A DNA stretch of 32,143 nt from Richelia intracellularis (GCA_000613065.1 CBZS010000009.1:1-32143); one strand, 5' to 3'; counted from the stretch's first letter, positions 8,853 to 18,133 are shown. Notes: a model not told the origin generated them from the sequence alone. Translations and numbers: made by a program.

Positions 8853-9443
8853 ATGCGGAATGCATTTAATAAAATGATGGGTCGGACTCGCTACGTAGTC
8901 TGTAGATTATTTGTCCATTTAAGTGGCTCTGATGTTGCCCCCATTTTGGGAGTATTAAATGATGCAGCCCGTGAAGCGATCGATGCAGATGGTGATTTAG
9001 AAGTTTTGGGGGAAAAGTTAGTAGAAGTTTGCCAAACTCTATTGCAGTATGATGAAAACTGGTTATCTGCTGCCAATGAGGGAGATGTCTTTTGGGATGA
9101 AGGTGAAGCTGGAGATTTTGTCAATGAACTATTTACTGATTCTGCTGAACGTTATCTGAGTGAACCTAGTGACGTTGAAGTAGACGATAACGATCCCTTG
9201 TCCCTCCCAGCAACTCGCAATGTTGTGGTTATGATTACGGTGGCTTATGAAGGAGAAGTAGAAGAGTTAGAAACCAACTTGGCTGATATGGCAGCCCTAA
9301 AAACAGGCTTAAAAGCCATGATTAATTTACATTACAATGAACAACTCCAGGCAATTCAAATCCACTTTTCTCCTGCTCAATTTGGAGATGAGCTTACCAA
9401 TGACCAATTAATTCAGTATTACCCAGAATTGATCCCATTGTAG
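8853..9443 (+). CDS. DUF1517-related protein
   Basis: A 196-residue soluble protein. The C-terminal half (NVVVMITVAYEGEVEELETNL ... AIQIHFSPAQFGDELTNDQLIQYYPELIPL) resembles the C-terminal part of DUF1517 proteins, which are confined to cyanobacteria and plastids. The N-terminal membrane region of typical DUF1517 members is absent. No function is established. The start is supported by TAGGAG about 8 bases upstream. Confidence 0.65.
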   Translation: MRNAFNKMMGRTRYVVCRLFVHLSGSDVAPILGVLNDAAREAIDADGDLEVLGEKLVEVCQTLLQYDENWLSAANEGDVFWDEGEAGDFVNELFTDSAERYLSEPSDVEVDDNDPLSLPATRNVVVMITVAYEGEVEELETNLADMAALKTGLKAMINLHYNEQLQAIQIHFSPAQFGDELTNDQLIQYYPELIPL

Positions 9444-9460
9444 AAATGAAGGCAGGGGAT

Positions 9461-9506
9461 CAGGGGGATTAAATGGTTGTCAGTTGACAATCATTTAATC
9501 CCCCTG
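9461..9506. terminator. 22-bp near-perfect hairpin after the DUF1517 gene
   Basis: CAGGGGGATTAAATGGTTGT at 9461 onward and its complement ending at 9506 form a 22-bp stem with one G-T wobble and a 2-base loop. There is no T-run after it, so it could be a non-canonical terminator, a processing site or a small palindromic repeat. Confidence 0.5.
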
Positions 9507-9572
9507 TGAGGTTGTCCCTACTTGACCATCAACCGAGACAAATTGTTAAGCTCACAAAGGGATTATAGTGAA

Positions 9573-10460
9573 ATGCTGATGAAAATCTTAGGAAAATTTA
9601 CAGTTGTTTTTTTGACGCTAACTTTGTGCATTACCACAGTAGCCTGTGGTAGTGATGTTAAGCAAACTACTAGTCAAACTAGCAGAAATAATCAAACAAC
9701 AAGAGTCTCTCAAACTCGAATTAGCGACGGGCAATATCCTGTACAGCAAGCTAGTTACAATGATGAGGACGGTGAGTATACGTTATTTTTACTCAACAGT
9801 CCTACGCCTACTTATACTACCGATAAGCTACAAATGGCAAGGCTGATGGATGAGCAGATTAAACAAGGTGAAAAAACCTATCTTAAGGTAGACAGTGGAC
9901 AACCAGTGCTGTATCTCACAGAAGATTTTAAAATTGAGTACGTACACAACGTTACCGAAAATAGAACCAATCCCCAAACAGGACAACAAGAAACGGTAAT
10001 TGTCCGTCGGGAAAGTAACTTCTGGACACCTTTTGCTGGAGCATTAGCAGGTCAAGCTTTGGGTAGTCTATTATTTAGACCCCAATACTATGTACCACCT
10101 GTTTATCAATCAGGTACTATCCTCAGTGGTTATGGTGGTTATGGTAATAGCTATAATGCAGCAGTAGATAGTTATCGTCAACGCTACAATAATCCACCTG
10201 CTGCGGTGAGAAATCGCACAGTGTTCCGTAAAACTGGCTCCCTACGACGCTCTACTAGCAACACAAATGTACGCACACCTACTAAACAAAAAGCAGGTAG
10301 CCGCAGTACTGGTTCTGGATTTGGTAGTAGTAAGTTGAAAAATACTGGTAAATCTAGTTCTGTAAAAAGACGTAATTCCAATAGTAATTTTGGTAGCAAT
10401 CATCGTTCTAATACTCGCCGTCCTACTAGGAGTTTTGGTAGTAGGAGAGGAAGACGTTAA
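9573..10460 (+). CDS. Putative lipoprotein with basic Ser/Arg/Gly-rich tail
   Basis: Start set at the ATG (MLMKILGKF) preceded by AAAGGGA; a TTG 51 bases upstream is also in frame. The N-terminus is a lipoprotein signal with lipobox TVAC, so the mature protein should be lipid-anchored. The middle part (DGQYPVQQASYNDEDGEYTLFLL, then LYLTEDFKIEYVHNV) is well ordered. A short hydrophobic stretch GALAGQALGSLLF follows at about residue 160. The last 100 residues are low-complexity and strongly basic (SRSTGSGFGSSK, GSRRGRR). I do not recognise the family. Confidence 0.7.
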   Translation: MLMKILGKFTVVFLTLTLCITTVACGSDVKQTTSQTSRNNQTTRVSQTRISDGQYPVQQASYNDEDGEYTLFLLNSPTPTYTTDKLQMARLMDEQIKQGEKTYLKVDSGQPVLYLTEDFKIEYVHNVTENRTNPQTGQQETVIVRRESNFWTPFAGALAGQALGSLLFRPQYYVPPVYQSGTILSGYGGYGNSYNAAVDSYRQRYNNPPAAVRNRTVFRKTGSLRRSTSNTNVRTPTKQKAGSRSTGSGFGSSKLKNTGKSSSVKRRNSNSNFGSNHRSNTRRPTRSFGSRRGRR

Positions 10461-10469
10461 GAAAGGTGC

Positions 10470-10502
10470 TTGTTGATGATTCTCTTAATCAACAATACTT
10501 TT
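10470..10502 (+). terminator. Terminator-like hairpin after lipoprotein gene
   Basis: TTGTTGAT (10470-10477) pairs with ATCAACAA (10488-10495), a 10-base loop between, followed by TACTTTT. Short AT-rich stem, so moderate support. Confidence 0.45.
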
Positions 10503-10646
10503 CTAGGCGAATCAACCCTTGTACCATTTCAAATAATGTTGACGATAAGATAGTTATTCCTAGGGGTTTAGCAATAGTAAACCCCTACCCATGTGTGTAT
10601 CCTTTCTTCAAACTTTAAAATGACATAAATTTCAGTAGCTAATACT

Positions 10647-10684
10647 AAAAAAAGGGCGATCACCATACCTGAACGCCCTTTTTT
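10647..10684. terminator. Bidirectional rho-independent terminator
   Basis: AAAAAAGGGCG at 10648-10658 pairs with CGCCCTTTTTT at 10674-10684 around a 15-base loop. The A-run and T-run let it act on both strands. It lies between the convergent lipoprotein and DAHP synthase genes, 20 bases after the latter's stop. Confidence 0.85.
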
Positions 10685-10704
10685 ATATACTTAGTAAAGG
10701 TATT

Positions 10705-11763
10705 TTATACTACAGCAACTTCTGGTTGTTGCCAACGTCCCATGGCTTTACCCACCACTGATAATTCTTGCATCAATTCGTCAAAAGCTTCTGGTGTGAT
10801 GGATTGAGGACCATCAGATAAAGCCTTCGAGGGGGTGGGATGGACTTCAATCATTAATGAATCACAACCAGCTGCGATCGCGGCTTTTCCCATGGAAGGT
10901 ACGTAGGATGACCAACCTGTACCATGGCTAGGATCAATCATAATTGGTAAGTGAGTTAAGTTGCGTAATACCGGAATTGCTGACAAATCTAGGGTATTAC
11001 GAGTATATTGGCGATCGAAGGTACGGATTCCCCGCTCACATAAAATAACATTGGAGTTTCCTGATGCCAAAATATACTCAGCAGCCATCAACCAATCTTC
11101 TATAGTTGCAGCCATCCCACGCTTCAGTAAAACAGGTTTTGGCTGTGCTCCCACCTTCTTCAACAAGGAAAAATTCTGCATGTTCCTTGCTCCCACCTGG
11201 ATTACATCTGCAACTTCCGCAATGATATCCAAATCGGCGGCATCCATAACTTCCGTGATAATACCTAAGCCACTGGCTTTACTTGCTGTTGCTAATAATT
11301 CCAAAGCACTCTCACCATGTCCTTGGAAAGCATAGGGAGAAGTACGAGGTTTATATGCACCACCGCGCAAAAATCTTGCACCCGCAGCTCTCACACGCTT
11401 GGCTGTTTCAATAATCATCTCCTCGTTTTCCACAGAACAAGGACCAGCAACCACTACCAAAGGTTGGTTTTCCCCAAATACCACATCTCCTTCCGGGGTA
11501 TTTACTACTACCTCAGAAGCTTCTCCATGACGGTACTGACGGCTAGCTCGTTTATAGGGTTGTTCTACCCGTAATACTTGCTCAATCCAAGGACTAAATT
11601 CTTGAATTTGTAGTGGATCTAAATCAGCAGTTTCACCAACTAGACCGATAACGACTTTATGCTTACCAACAATTTTCTCCGGAGTCAGACCCCAGGTGCT
11701 GAGTTCATCAGTCACTCTGCTAATTTCTGCTTCCGGAGAGCCAATTTTCATTACTACAATCAT
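10705..11763 (-). CDS. aroF: 3-deoxy-7-phosphoheptulonate (DAHP) synthase, type I-beta
   Basis: A 352-residue enzyme that condenses phosphoenolpyruvate and erythrose 4-phosphate, the first step of the shikimate pathway. An N-terminal ferredoxin-like regulatory domain (residues 1-70, MKIGSPEAEISRV) precedes the barrel. Barrel signatures are VVVAGPCSVEN, GGAYKPRTSPYAFQGHG, QVGARNMQN, KPVLLKRGM, ILCERGIRTF, PIMIDPSHGTG and IEVHPTPSKALSDGPQS. All expected metal and substrate residues are visible. This N-terminal extension is typical of the Thermotoga/cyanobacterial class. Ends at a strong terminator. Confidence 0.95.
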   Translation of the reverse strand: MIVVMKIGSPEAEISRVTDELSTWGLTPEKIVGKHKVVIGLVGETADLDPLQIQEFSPWIEQVLRVEQPYKRASRQYRHGEASEVVVNTPEGDVVFGENQPLVVVAGPCSVENEEMIIETAKRVRAAGARFLRGGAYKPRTSPYAFQGHGESALELLATASKASGLGIITEVMDAADLDIIAEVADVIQVGARNMQNFSLLKKVGAQPKPVLLKRGMAATIEDWLMAAEYILASGNSNVILCERGIRTFDRQYTRNTLDLSAIPVLRNLTHLPIMIDPSHGTGWSSYVPSMGKAAIAAGCDSLMIEVHPTPSKALSDGPQSITPEAFDELMQELSVVGKAMGRWQQPEVAVV

Positions 11764-12131
11764 GCTAAATTCCCTGACTGTGTTAAATTTGCTTTTTAAA
11801 TAACTTGCTGACGATAGTCAAAGATATGATTTGATCTCGACTCAACTAATCAACTAAATATCCGTATATTTATTTTCCTAACATTTCTCGTGACAGTTGT
11901 GGTTAAAAATCAAATATTTTTTCTTAATTTATGATTGATGTAGAGTGTGTTACTAAAAATGCGCTCAGACAATATTATACTTAGTTGTATTGGGTATAAG
12001 ATTACTATAGTTATTTTTATTAACTGATGTTGAAGAATCTAATATGAGTTAGGATTAGAAAAACATTACCTTCAACATTCTCATTACATAATTTACCCAA
12101 TATCAATAAGTTTGTATCTGAACGCTATTGA
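11764..12131. other. Intergenic region upstream of DAHP synthase
   Basis: 368 AT-rich bases between two minus-strand genes. It should hold the promoter of the DAHP synthase gene and the 3' end of the PAM68-like transcript. I find no convincing hairpin, repeat or RNA gene. Confidence 0.4.
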
Positions 12132-12608
12132 TTATACTTTTTTTTGCTTACTCTCACGCCAGGCAGTCATCATTCGTTCAGAATTGGTATTGAACTCTTG
12201 CCAACCTATAATCCCTCCTGCCTTGTCTTCTTCCCAGGAAGCAGAAATTACACCATAGGTAATACCAAGAACTCCCAATCCAAAGAAGCCTAAATTTAAC
12301 AATAATACGGCCACTGGAGGCAATTTAACCTCGGTGTAGGTCAAAATAAAATAACTGGCAATGAGAGTTGAGATACCTAGTAGGGTTGGTACACCGCAGA
12401 ATGCAGCAACTCGCCTCATCATTCGCTGGCTAACTACCTTGGGTATTGCCAGTTGCTCTTTCGTATCAGTGGATTTTTTGGATTGTTTTGTTTGCTTAGC
12501 AGAGACTTTCTCAACAGTTTTTACTGTTTTAGCCTTAGCCTTGGTTGACTTTTGGCGTTTTTTAGTGGGTTCAAAAGGCAACCGATTTTCTTCTGATTCT
12601 GTAGACAT
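12132..12608 (-). CDS. PAM68-like photosystem II assembly protein
   Basis: Start taken at MSTESEENRLPFEP (158 residues), which leaves 10 bases after rpsO; a start 18 bases earlier would overlap rpsO. A lysine/threonine-rich N-terminal 60 residues is followed by IPKVVSQRMMRRVAAFCGVPTLLGI, two membrane segments (residues about 85-105 and 115-137), and SWEEDKAGGIIGWQEFNTN. This arrangement matches PAM68, a thylakoid protein that helps assemble photosystem II in cyanobacteria and plants. It sits directly downstream of rpsO and is probably cotranscribed with it. Confidence 0.85.
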   Translation of the reverse strand: MSTESEENRLPFEPTKKRQKSTKAKAKTVKTVEKVSAKQTKQSKKSTDTKEQLAIPKVVSQRMMRRVAAFCGVPTLLGISTLIASYFILTYTEVKLPPVAVLLLNLGFFGLGVLGITYGVISASWEEDKAGGIIGWQEFNTNSERMMTAWRESKQKKV

Positions 12609-12618
12609 AGGCGAAAAC

Positions 12619-12888
12619 CTATCCACGAATACCTAAACGACGAATTAAAGCTTGATAATGCTCGGGATTGTACTTTTTTATATATCCCAGAAGGCGCTTG
12701 CGTTGACCAATAATTTTCAATAGACCGCGACGGGAAGAATAGTCCTTTTTATTAGCTTGCAAGTGACTACTGAGGCGTTGAATCCGCTCCGTCAACATTG
12801 CAACTTGCACATCAGAGGAGCCAGTATCAGTCTCGTGAACTTGGTATTGGGAAATAATTTCTTGCTTTTGCTGTTGCGTCAGAGCCAT
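12619..12888 (-). CDS. rpsO: 30S ribosomal protein S15
   Basis: Start at [16 protein letters not shown] gives 89 residues, the standard length; an upstream in-frame start would add 13 non-conserved residues. Conserved segments are [38 protein letters not shown] and [20 protein letters not shown]. The protein binds 16S rRNA in the platform of the 30S subunit. It is followed after 10 bases by the PAM68-like gene. Confidence 0.97.
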   Translation of the reverse strand: MALTQQQKQEIISQYQVHETDTGSSDVQVAMLTERIQRLSSHLQANKKDYSSRRGLLKIIGQRKRLLGYIKKYNPEHYQALIRRLGIRG

Positions 12889-13141
12889 AATTACATGAAT
12901 ATCTAAATTTATGCAGCAGTCTTCCATATTATCACAACTACTCGAATATGTGGCTATGTTTTGGGTAAATGGGTACTAGAGTACTCAATAATGAATCCCA
13001 AAATTCCTGGATAAGTGAAGGAATGAGGTGTTGAAAAGTTTGCCTTGGTTAGCCAACCCATAGTATGTCCGCCGGACTTATATCGAAAGGAGCCGAAGTG
13101 GACTAGACAAGGAGAGTAGTTTTGACTGTCAACCAAGGATA

Positions 13142-13507
13142 TTACTCAATTTGCTGCATACAATGTAATAACCAGTTGGCAGCAGTTGCTCTACGGGTTT
13201 GCCTAGGACCAAATTCACCAACTTTATATCCTTGAAAGCCCAATTGTTCTTTCAATAATTGTTTGTGTTCTTTAGGGATGGAGCGTGTAAGTTTAACTGT
13301 TGCAGGACGGCTATCGATGAAGTCTGGCGGTTGGGGATATTCATTCTGCCATTCTGGAGATACTTGACTGATATCCCACTGCTGTGATGATGTCTTGTAG
13401 CGATAACCCAAATAGTGCCACACCAATTGGTTAACTGTATTATCATCAATTGTTTCGTTTAAGATTGCCCAGATTGTTTCTGTTGTTAGCGTTGGCAGGT
13501 TAGACAT
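13142..13507 (-). CDS. DUF1823 family protein
   Basis: A 121-residue soluble protein. The run from TIWAILNETIDDNTVNQLVW to RPATVKLTRSIPKEHKQLLK and GEFGPRQTRRATAANWLL matches DUF1823, a family of unknown function restricted to cyanobacteria and plastid-bearing organisms. Length is normal. It stands alone between rpsO and the divergent acylphosphatase gene. Confidence 0.85.
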   Translation of the reverse strand: MSNLPTLTTETIWAILNETIDDNTVNQLVWHYLGYRYKTSSQQWDISQVSPEWQNEYPQPPDFIDSRPATVKLTRSIPKEHKQLLKEQLGFQGYKVGEFGPRQTRRATAANWLLHCMQQIE

Positions 13508-13655
13508 GGTACCAGAAAATGATGGTATAATTCCTATACTTGTTGTGATTTATGGGGATCAGGGTAAGTGTAATTAGCGATCACTTTCACAAATCATACC
13601 AGCCCTACTCTTAAAATTAACCCTCAATAATCATCACCAAAATTGAGAAGATTGA

Positions 13656-13991
13656 TTGACCAGGGTATTTAATAATCTGTCTTTATGCAACGCCGAATTT
13701 TCTTATATCATCCGAGCTCATTTTTTGATTTCAGGACATGTGCAAGGGGTAGGTTATCGCTACGCAACTGTTGATACTACTCAGATGGGATTAAGTGCTT
13801 GGGTACGGAATCTACCAGATAAACCTGTGGAGGCAGTATTTGAAGGGTGGCATACCACGGTAACAGAAATGATTCGTTGGTGTCATCAAGGTCCCCCGGC
13901 TGCTGTTCTAGAATATGTGGTGGTTGAGTATGAAACCTCAGAAGGCTTGGCTGGATTTGAACTTAAGGGAATGGGGAGTATTGAGAATTGA
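13656..13991 (+). CDS. acyP: Acylphosphatase
   Basis: Acylphosphatases hydrolyse carboxyl-phosphate bonds. The core is clear: HFLISGHVQGVGYRYATVDT with the phosphate-binding loop and catalytic arginine, then GLSAWVRNLPDKPVEAVFEG with the catalytic asparagine. The first 20 residues (MTRVFNNLSLCNAEFSYI) are not family-like and there is no in-frame ATG, so translation would start at TTG 13656 or another weak codon. The bases TTATGCAACGCC at 13684 within this leader match the end of the local MITE-like element, so the normal N-terminus may have been replaced. Confidence 0.8.
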   Translation: MTRVFNNLSLCNAEFSYIIRAHFLISGHVQGVGYRYATVDTTQMGLSAWVRNLPDKPVEAVFEGWHTTVTEMIRWCHQGPPAAVLEYVVVEYETSEGLAGFELKGMGSIEN

Positions 13992-14098
13992 TGGTTGTTA
14001 GTTGATAGTCAAAATTGTATCTCCTTTCCTCCTTCCCTCTCCTCTGCACCCTTCTCCTGTACAATATGACGGTTGTTGTATGTACTCTGTGGCGGATT

Positions 14099-15394
14099 GT
14101 GATTGAGCGTTATACTTTGCCGGAAATGGGCAATCTCTGGACTGATAACTATAAACTTCAAACTTGGCTACAAGTAGAAATTGCTGTATGTGAAGCACAG
14201 GCTGAGTTGGGGTATATTCCCAAAGAGGCAGTTGCAGAGATAAAGGCAAAGGCTTGTTTTGACCCCCAACGGGTACTAGAAATTGAGGCTAAAGTCCGCC
14301 ATGATGTAATTGCATTTTTGACAAATGTGAATGAATATGTAGGTGATGCAGGACGTTATATCCATGTGGGTTTGACTAGTTCGGATATGCTAGATACGGC
14401 CTTGGCATTACAACTAGTGGCTAGTTTGGATTTATTGCTACAACGCTTGGAAGATTTAATCGTGGCAATTCGTAACAAAGCCAGGGAACATAAGTATACG
14501 GTGATGATTGGTCGTTCCCATGGTATTCATGCAGAACCTATTTCTTTTGGTTTTAAATTAGCTGGCTGGTTGGCTGAAGTTTTACGCCATCAAGAACGTC
14601 TAACTAAGTTACGGGAAACTATTGCTGTAGGTAAAATTTCCGGTGCTGTGGGGACTTACGCCAATGTAGAACCTAGGGTAGAAGCGATCGCTTGTGAGAA
14701 GTTAGGGCTACAACCAGATACTGCTTCGACTCAGGTAATTTCTCGCGATCGCCATGCCGATTATGTGCAACTATTAGCACTAGTTGCCGCGTCCATTGAG
14801 CGTTTTGCTGTGGAAATTCGCAACCTGCAAAAAACTGATGTTTTGGAGGTGGAGGAATACTTTTCTAAAGGTCAAAAAGGTTCTAGTGCTATGCCTCACA
14901 AGCGCAATCCCATCCGTTCAGAGCGTCTTACTGGAATGGCAAGGATGATTCGGGGTTATGCCGTGGCTGCGGTAGAAAATGTGGCATTGTGGCATGAAAG
15001 AGATATTTCCCATAGTTCTGTGGAAAGGGTAATGTTGCCGGATGCTTGTATTTTGACCCATTTTATGTTAAATGAAACAACTGATTTAGTCACTAATCTC
15101 CTCGTATACCCTGAGAACATGGCACGGAATATGAATTGCTATGGGGGTGTAGTTTTTAGTCAACGACTGTTATTGACTTTGGTAGAAAAAGGTATGAGCA
15201 GAGAAGAAGCTTACGCACTAGTACAAGAAAGAGCCCACAAGGCTTGGAATAAACCAGATGGAGATTTTCGTAATTTAATTAGTCAAGATAGTCGTGTTAA
15301 TGCCAAGTTATCTCCTGAAGAGATTGCCGCTTGCTTTGATCCCCAGCACCATCTTCAACATTTAGATCGTGTATATCAACGCCTCGATATATAG
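14099..15394 (+). CDS. purB: Adenylosuccinate lyase
   Basis: Start set at GTG 14099, giving VIERYTLPEMGNLWTDNYK and 431 residues, the usual length; the longer open frame to 14015 adds non-conserved residues. The enzyme catalyses two steps, SAICAR to AICAR and adenylosuccinate to AMP, in purine synthesis. Signatures are DMLDTALALQ, IGRSHGIHAEPISFG, and the lyase signature GSSAMPHKRNP with the mobile catalytic serine loop. It follows acylphosphatase on the same strand. Confidence 0.95.
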   Translation: MIERYTLPEMGNLWTDNYKLQTWLQVEIAVCEAQAELGYIPKEAVAEIKAKACFDPQRVLEIEAKVRHDVIAFLTNVNEYVGDAGRYIHVGLTSSDMLDTALALQLVASLDLLLQRLEDLIVAIRNKAREHKYTVMIGRSHGIHAEPISFGFKLAGWLAEVLRHQERLTKLRETIAVGKISGAVGTYANVEPRVEAIACEKLGLQPDTASTQVISRDRHADYVQLLALVAASIERFAVEIRNLQKTDVLEVEEYFSKGQKGSSAMPHKRNPIRSERLTGMARMIRGYAVAAVENVALWHERDISHSSVERVMLPDACILTHFMLNETTDLVTNLLVYPENMARNMNCYGGVVFSQRLLLTLVEKGMSREEAYALVQERAHKAWNKPDGDFRNLISQDSRVNAKLSPEEIAACFDPQHHLQHLDRVYQRLDI

Positions 15395-15768
15395 AAATCA
15401 ATAATTCATCTTTCTATAAAATTGCAGTCATGGTTCTTTATCTATGGCTGTTTCTCGATATATAAACGCTGTATTTAGTTTGAACTAATTAAGGATTTTT
15501 ACTGACTGCAATATAGATACTATGGTGTAAAAATTGGTATGTGTGATTATATATTTCCAATGTAGATAATTTGCATACTCCAATATTAGCCAATTGGTAA
15601 CAGATTAATACTATTGATTTAAGCCTACAAACAAGGGTGGAAATATTAAATATTAAGTATCAGGTTTAGTATCGTGCCATTTTATGTAATTTGTTAGCAG
15701 TTTGTATCAGCAATAAGTTATACAAATATACACAAAAAGTTACTGTATTAAGTTACATCGGTGCCTTT
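15395..15768. other. Intergenic region after purB
   Basis: 374 AT-rich bases without a supported gene, strong hairpin or repeat. An open frame from TTG 15691 extends the next gene upstream but its sequence is not hydrophobic like the protein proper. Confidence 0.4.
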
Positions 15769-16314
15769 ATGATGGATATTCTAGCTGCCCTTTCTGCTTC
15801 CGCAGCAGCAGGAATACGTACTGCTTTACCGTTACTTATTATTGGTATTTTACAAGGTGAAAAACTCTGGTCACAAATACCAATCCTGTCTCATATTTAC
15901 TCACCAATTCTAGTCGTATTACTTAGTATTTGCTCTCTTATAGAGTTAATTGCTGCTAATAAATTACTTGGGCAAAGAATATTACAGGTGATGCAATTAT
16001 TCCTATCTCCCATCGTGGGGGCAATTATGGGATTAAGTGTAGCCTCTGCAACGGCAACGCCTCAGTGGATAATTGCTTGCATTGGAGGAACTTTAGCTTT
16101 TATCCTGCAAATAGTCCAAGTTGGTTGGTTTTATCGTTTGCGCGGTTTGCCCCGTTGGGCTGTATTTATCCAAAATAGTTTGTGCGTTGTGTTGGTAAGT
16201 TTTGCTGTTACGGCTCCTTCATCAGGAGGACTAATAGCACTGATTTTGCTATGGTTCGGTGTGTTAAGTGGTAAATATTGGTATCGCTGGTATTGGCGTG
16301 GAAGACAGTCGTGA
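15769..16314 (+). CDS. DUF4126 membrane protein
   Basis: Start chosen at the ATG pair giving MMDILAALSASAAAGIRTALPLL (181 residues). Four to five hydrophobic segments cover most of the length: around residues 5-27, 40-58, 80-98, 104-122 and 140-168. The N-terminal ASAAAGIRTALPLL followed by membrane helices fits DUF4126, an uncharacterised inner-membrane family. No SD sequence is obvious. Confidence 0.65.
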   Translation: MMDILAALSASAAAGIRTALPLLIIGILQGEKLWSQIPILSHIYSPILVVLLSICSLIELIAANKLLGQRILQVMQLFLSPIVGAIMGLSVASATATPQWIIACIGGTLAFILQIVQVGWFYRLRGLPRWAVFIQNSLCVVLVSFAVTAPSSGGLIALILLWFGVLSGKYWYRWYWRGRQS

Positions 16315-16417
16315 TGAAGAAGTTCTCACCATCCAAGGTGTAATGATAGTATTGAGAAGTTTTTATCTACGTAACTAATATGGGATACCCTATGCATCAG
16401 GGGAGTTACTGGGAATC

Positions 16418-16445
16418 CCACACTTACAGCTTGGTGTAAGTGTGG
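16418..16445. terminator. Hairpin between convergent genes
   Basis: CCACACTTACA (16418-16428) pairs perfectly with TGTAAGTGTGG (16435-16445) around GCTTGG. It lies between the DUF4126 gene (plus) and the ferredoxin gene (minus), where a shared terminator is expected, but neither side has a T-run. Confidence 0.5.
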
Positions 16446-16479
16446 AACTATGTCATCTATTGTTTGCAAATACCATTAA

Positions 16480-16704
16480 TTATGGAGTTTTTTGCAAATC
16501 AGGTCTTTCCTCAGGAACGATGGCATTCTCAACAGGACATACTTGAAAACATATACCACAGTCAATACAAGTGGCAAAGTCAATCCAGTACCAATCAGTA
16601 CCTTTTACATTTTTCCCTGGTCCTGGGTGAATACAAGCGACTGGACAGGCATCTACGCAGTCTGCAACACCTTCACAGACTTCTGTTACGATTGTGTGTG
16701 GCAT
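16480..16704 (-). CDS. Bacterial-type two-cluster (4Fe-4S / 3Fe-4S) ferredoxin
   Basis: Start at MPHTIVTEVCEG, supported by GAGGGG upstream, gives 74 residues. The first cluster region is CEGVADCVDACPVACIHPG and the second is CIDCGICFQVCPVENAI with a complete CxxCxxCxxxCP motif. The first motif has the spacing C-x5-C-x3-CP, so that cluster may be 3Fe-4S or 4Fe-4S. The protein is a soluble low-potential electron carrier; its partner is unknown. It reads toward the DUF4126 gene. Confidence 0.9.
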   Translation of the reverse strand: MPHTIVTEVCEGVADCVDACPVACIHPGPGKNVKGTDWYWIDFATCIDCGICFQVCPVENAIVPEERPDLQKTP

Positions 16705-16906
16705 GTTCCCCTCTGTTGTCAATTTTGGATTACTTTATGGAAAAGCCGCTAGCGTCTATGGATTTGAAATTTTCCCCGTTTTCCTTGTTGGTGTGTTATC
16801 GAAGGATGATGGGTATACTCCGTAAGCTATGACTTTAATCAAATATCAAGTCTAAAGGATAAAACTATTGTTTGCTTGGTTTATGGATTGAATAATCTAA
16901 TTACTG

Positions 16907-18133
16907 CTATTTTCCCTGGGAATCTTGTACTAATTCAATGACAGGTGAAGCATCTGTTTTAACCCAAGCAATTTGTACAATAGCGCGATCGCTAGCATAT
17001 TGTTTAATCTCTGGGACTGTTTTTCCACCCAAATCTATTTCGACCCTGACTAAATGGTGAGAATCCCTGAGCTTTTGAGCATAGGCAAAGGCTGAACCAT
17101 AGGCATCGGGAGTTTCCGGAATTACTAACCAGTTAGTAGTGGGCGTTGCCTGTGGTAATTGCTGGTTTTGTACAAGTGCTTGGTATAAATCTTCTATGAA
17201 AAAAGCAAAACCGATACCAGGTATATTTTCTCCTTGGGGATGGTATAGCCCTAATAATTGATCGTATCGACCACCTCTAGCTAGAATATTTGCTCCTGTA
17301 CTTGTATCGCTAACTACTTCAAATACTATTCCTGTGTAATAATCAATGGTTTGAATTAGGCTCAAATCCAGGATTAAAGGAAAATTACCTTGGGATTCCA
17401 GTAAACCTACTAATGCTTTCAGGTTATTTACTGCTGACTGTTGTGATGGCTCTAAACTAAGGTTAAGAACCTTTTGTAATACATCATGGGGATTTCCACG
17501 TAAATCCAGGATCATTTTTGCACGCGACCGCAACTCATCGCTCAAGGGTAATTGATCAATGGTAATTCTATCTAGGTGAGCGATTGCCTGACGTACTCGA
17601 GGGCGTACCTGCTCGGGGAAAGCTTGCAACAGCGTTCGGGTAATTCCCGCTTCCCCAAGAATTAAATGCCAGGGACTAATTGCCAAACCTTGCAAACAAT
17701 CGGCAATAATCATCAACACTTCAGCATCAGCAATCAATCCACCACCACCAAGCAATTCCACCCCAGCTTGAAAAAATTCCTGGGGTTGATTGTGCTGTAA
17801 ATTAGGTGGGCGTTGGAAAACGTTACCGTTGTAATAAAGGCGTTGGGGGTAGGAATTACCAGCCATGCGAGTTACCACTGTACGGGCAATGGAGGCTGTT
17901 AATTCTGGACGTAACCCCAATTCCTCATTGTCGACATTTTGCAGTTGAATCACCGTGGAGCTTTGAATTGCACCCCCTGCCATTAAGGTATCCATACGCT
18001 CAAGGGTTGAGGTAATGATCCTGTGATATCCCCAACGGTGAAACACTTGTTGTAACTTATCTTCAATCCAGCGTTTTTGAGCTACATCTAAGGGTAATAG
18101 ATCTCTAGCTCCCGCCGGAGGTTGATACACCAT
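16907..18133 (-). CDS. hisZ: ATP phosphoribosyltransferase regulatory subunit
   Basis: A 408-residue class II aminoacyl-tRNA-synthetase-like protein that activates the short HisG in histidine synthesis and does not charge tRNA. The N-terminus PPAGARDLLPLDVAQKRWIE, LGLRPELTASIARTV, FQAGVELLGG, DYYTGIVFEV and ARGGRYDQLLGLY are typical. Length fits HisZ, and the C-terminal anticodon-binding domain of HisRS is reduced to a short version. Its ATG overlaps the stop of the upstream J-domain gene as TAATG, so the two are translationally coupled. Confidence 0.9.
   Translation of the reverse strand: MVYQPPAGARDLLPLDVAQKRWIEDKLQQVFHRWGYHRIITSTLERMDTLMAGGAIQSSTVIQLQNVDNEELGLRPELTASIARTVVTRMAGNSYPQRLYYNGNVFQRPPNLQHNQPQEFFQAGVELLGGGGLIADAEVLMIIADCLQGLAISPWHLILGEAGITRTLLQAFPEQVRPRVRQAIAHLDRITIDQLPLSDELRSRAKMILDLRGNPHDVLQKVLNLSLEPSQQSAVNNLKALVGLLESQGNFPLILDLSLIQTIDYYTGIVFEVVSDTSTGANILARGGRYDQLLGLYHPQGENIPGIGFAFFIEDLYQALVQNQQLPQATPTTNWLVIPETPDAYGSAFAYAQKLRDSHHLVRVEIDLGGKTVPEIKQYASDRAIVQIAWVKTDASPVIELVQDSQGK

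Noticed and set aside
12954-13136. 60-codon minus-strand frame between rpsO and the DUF1823 gene
   Set aside because: No conserved motif and no ribosome binding site; probably chance.
16440-16832. Plus-strand open frames of 86-130 codons opposite the ferredoxin gene
   Set aside because: They overlap the clearly conserved ferredoxin on the other strand and show no family features.
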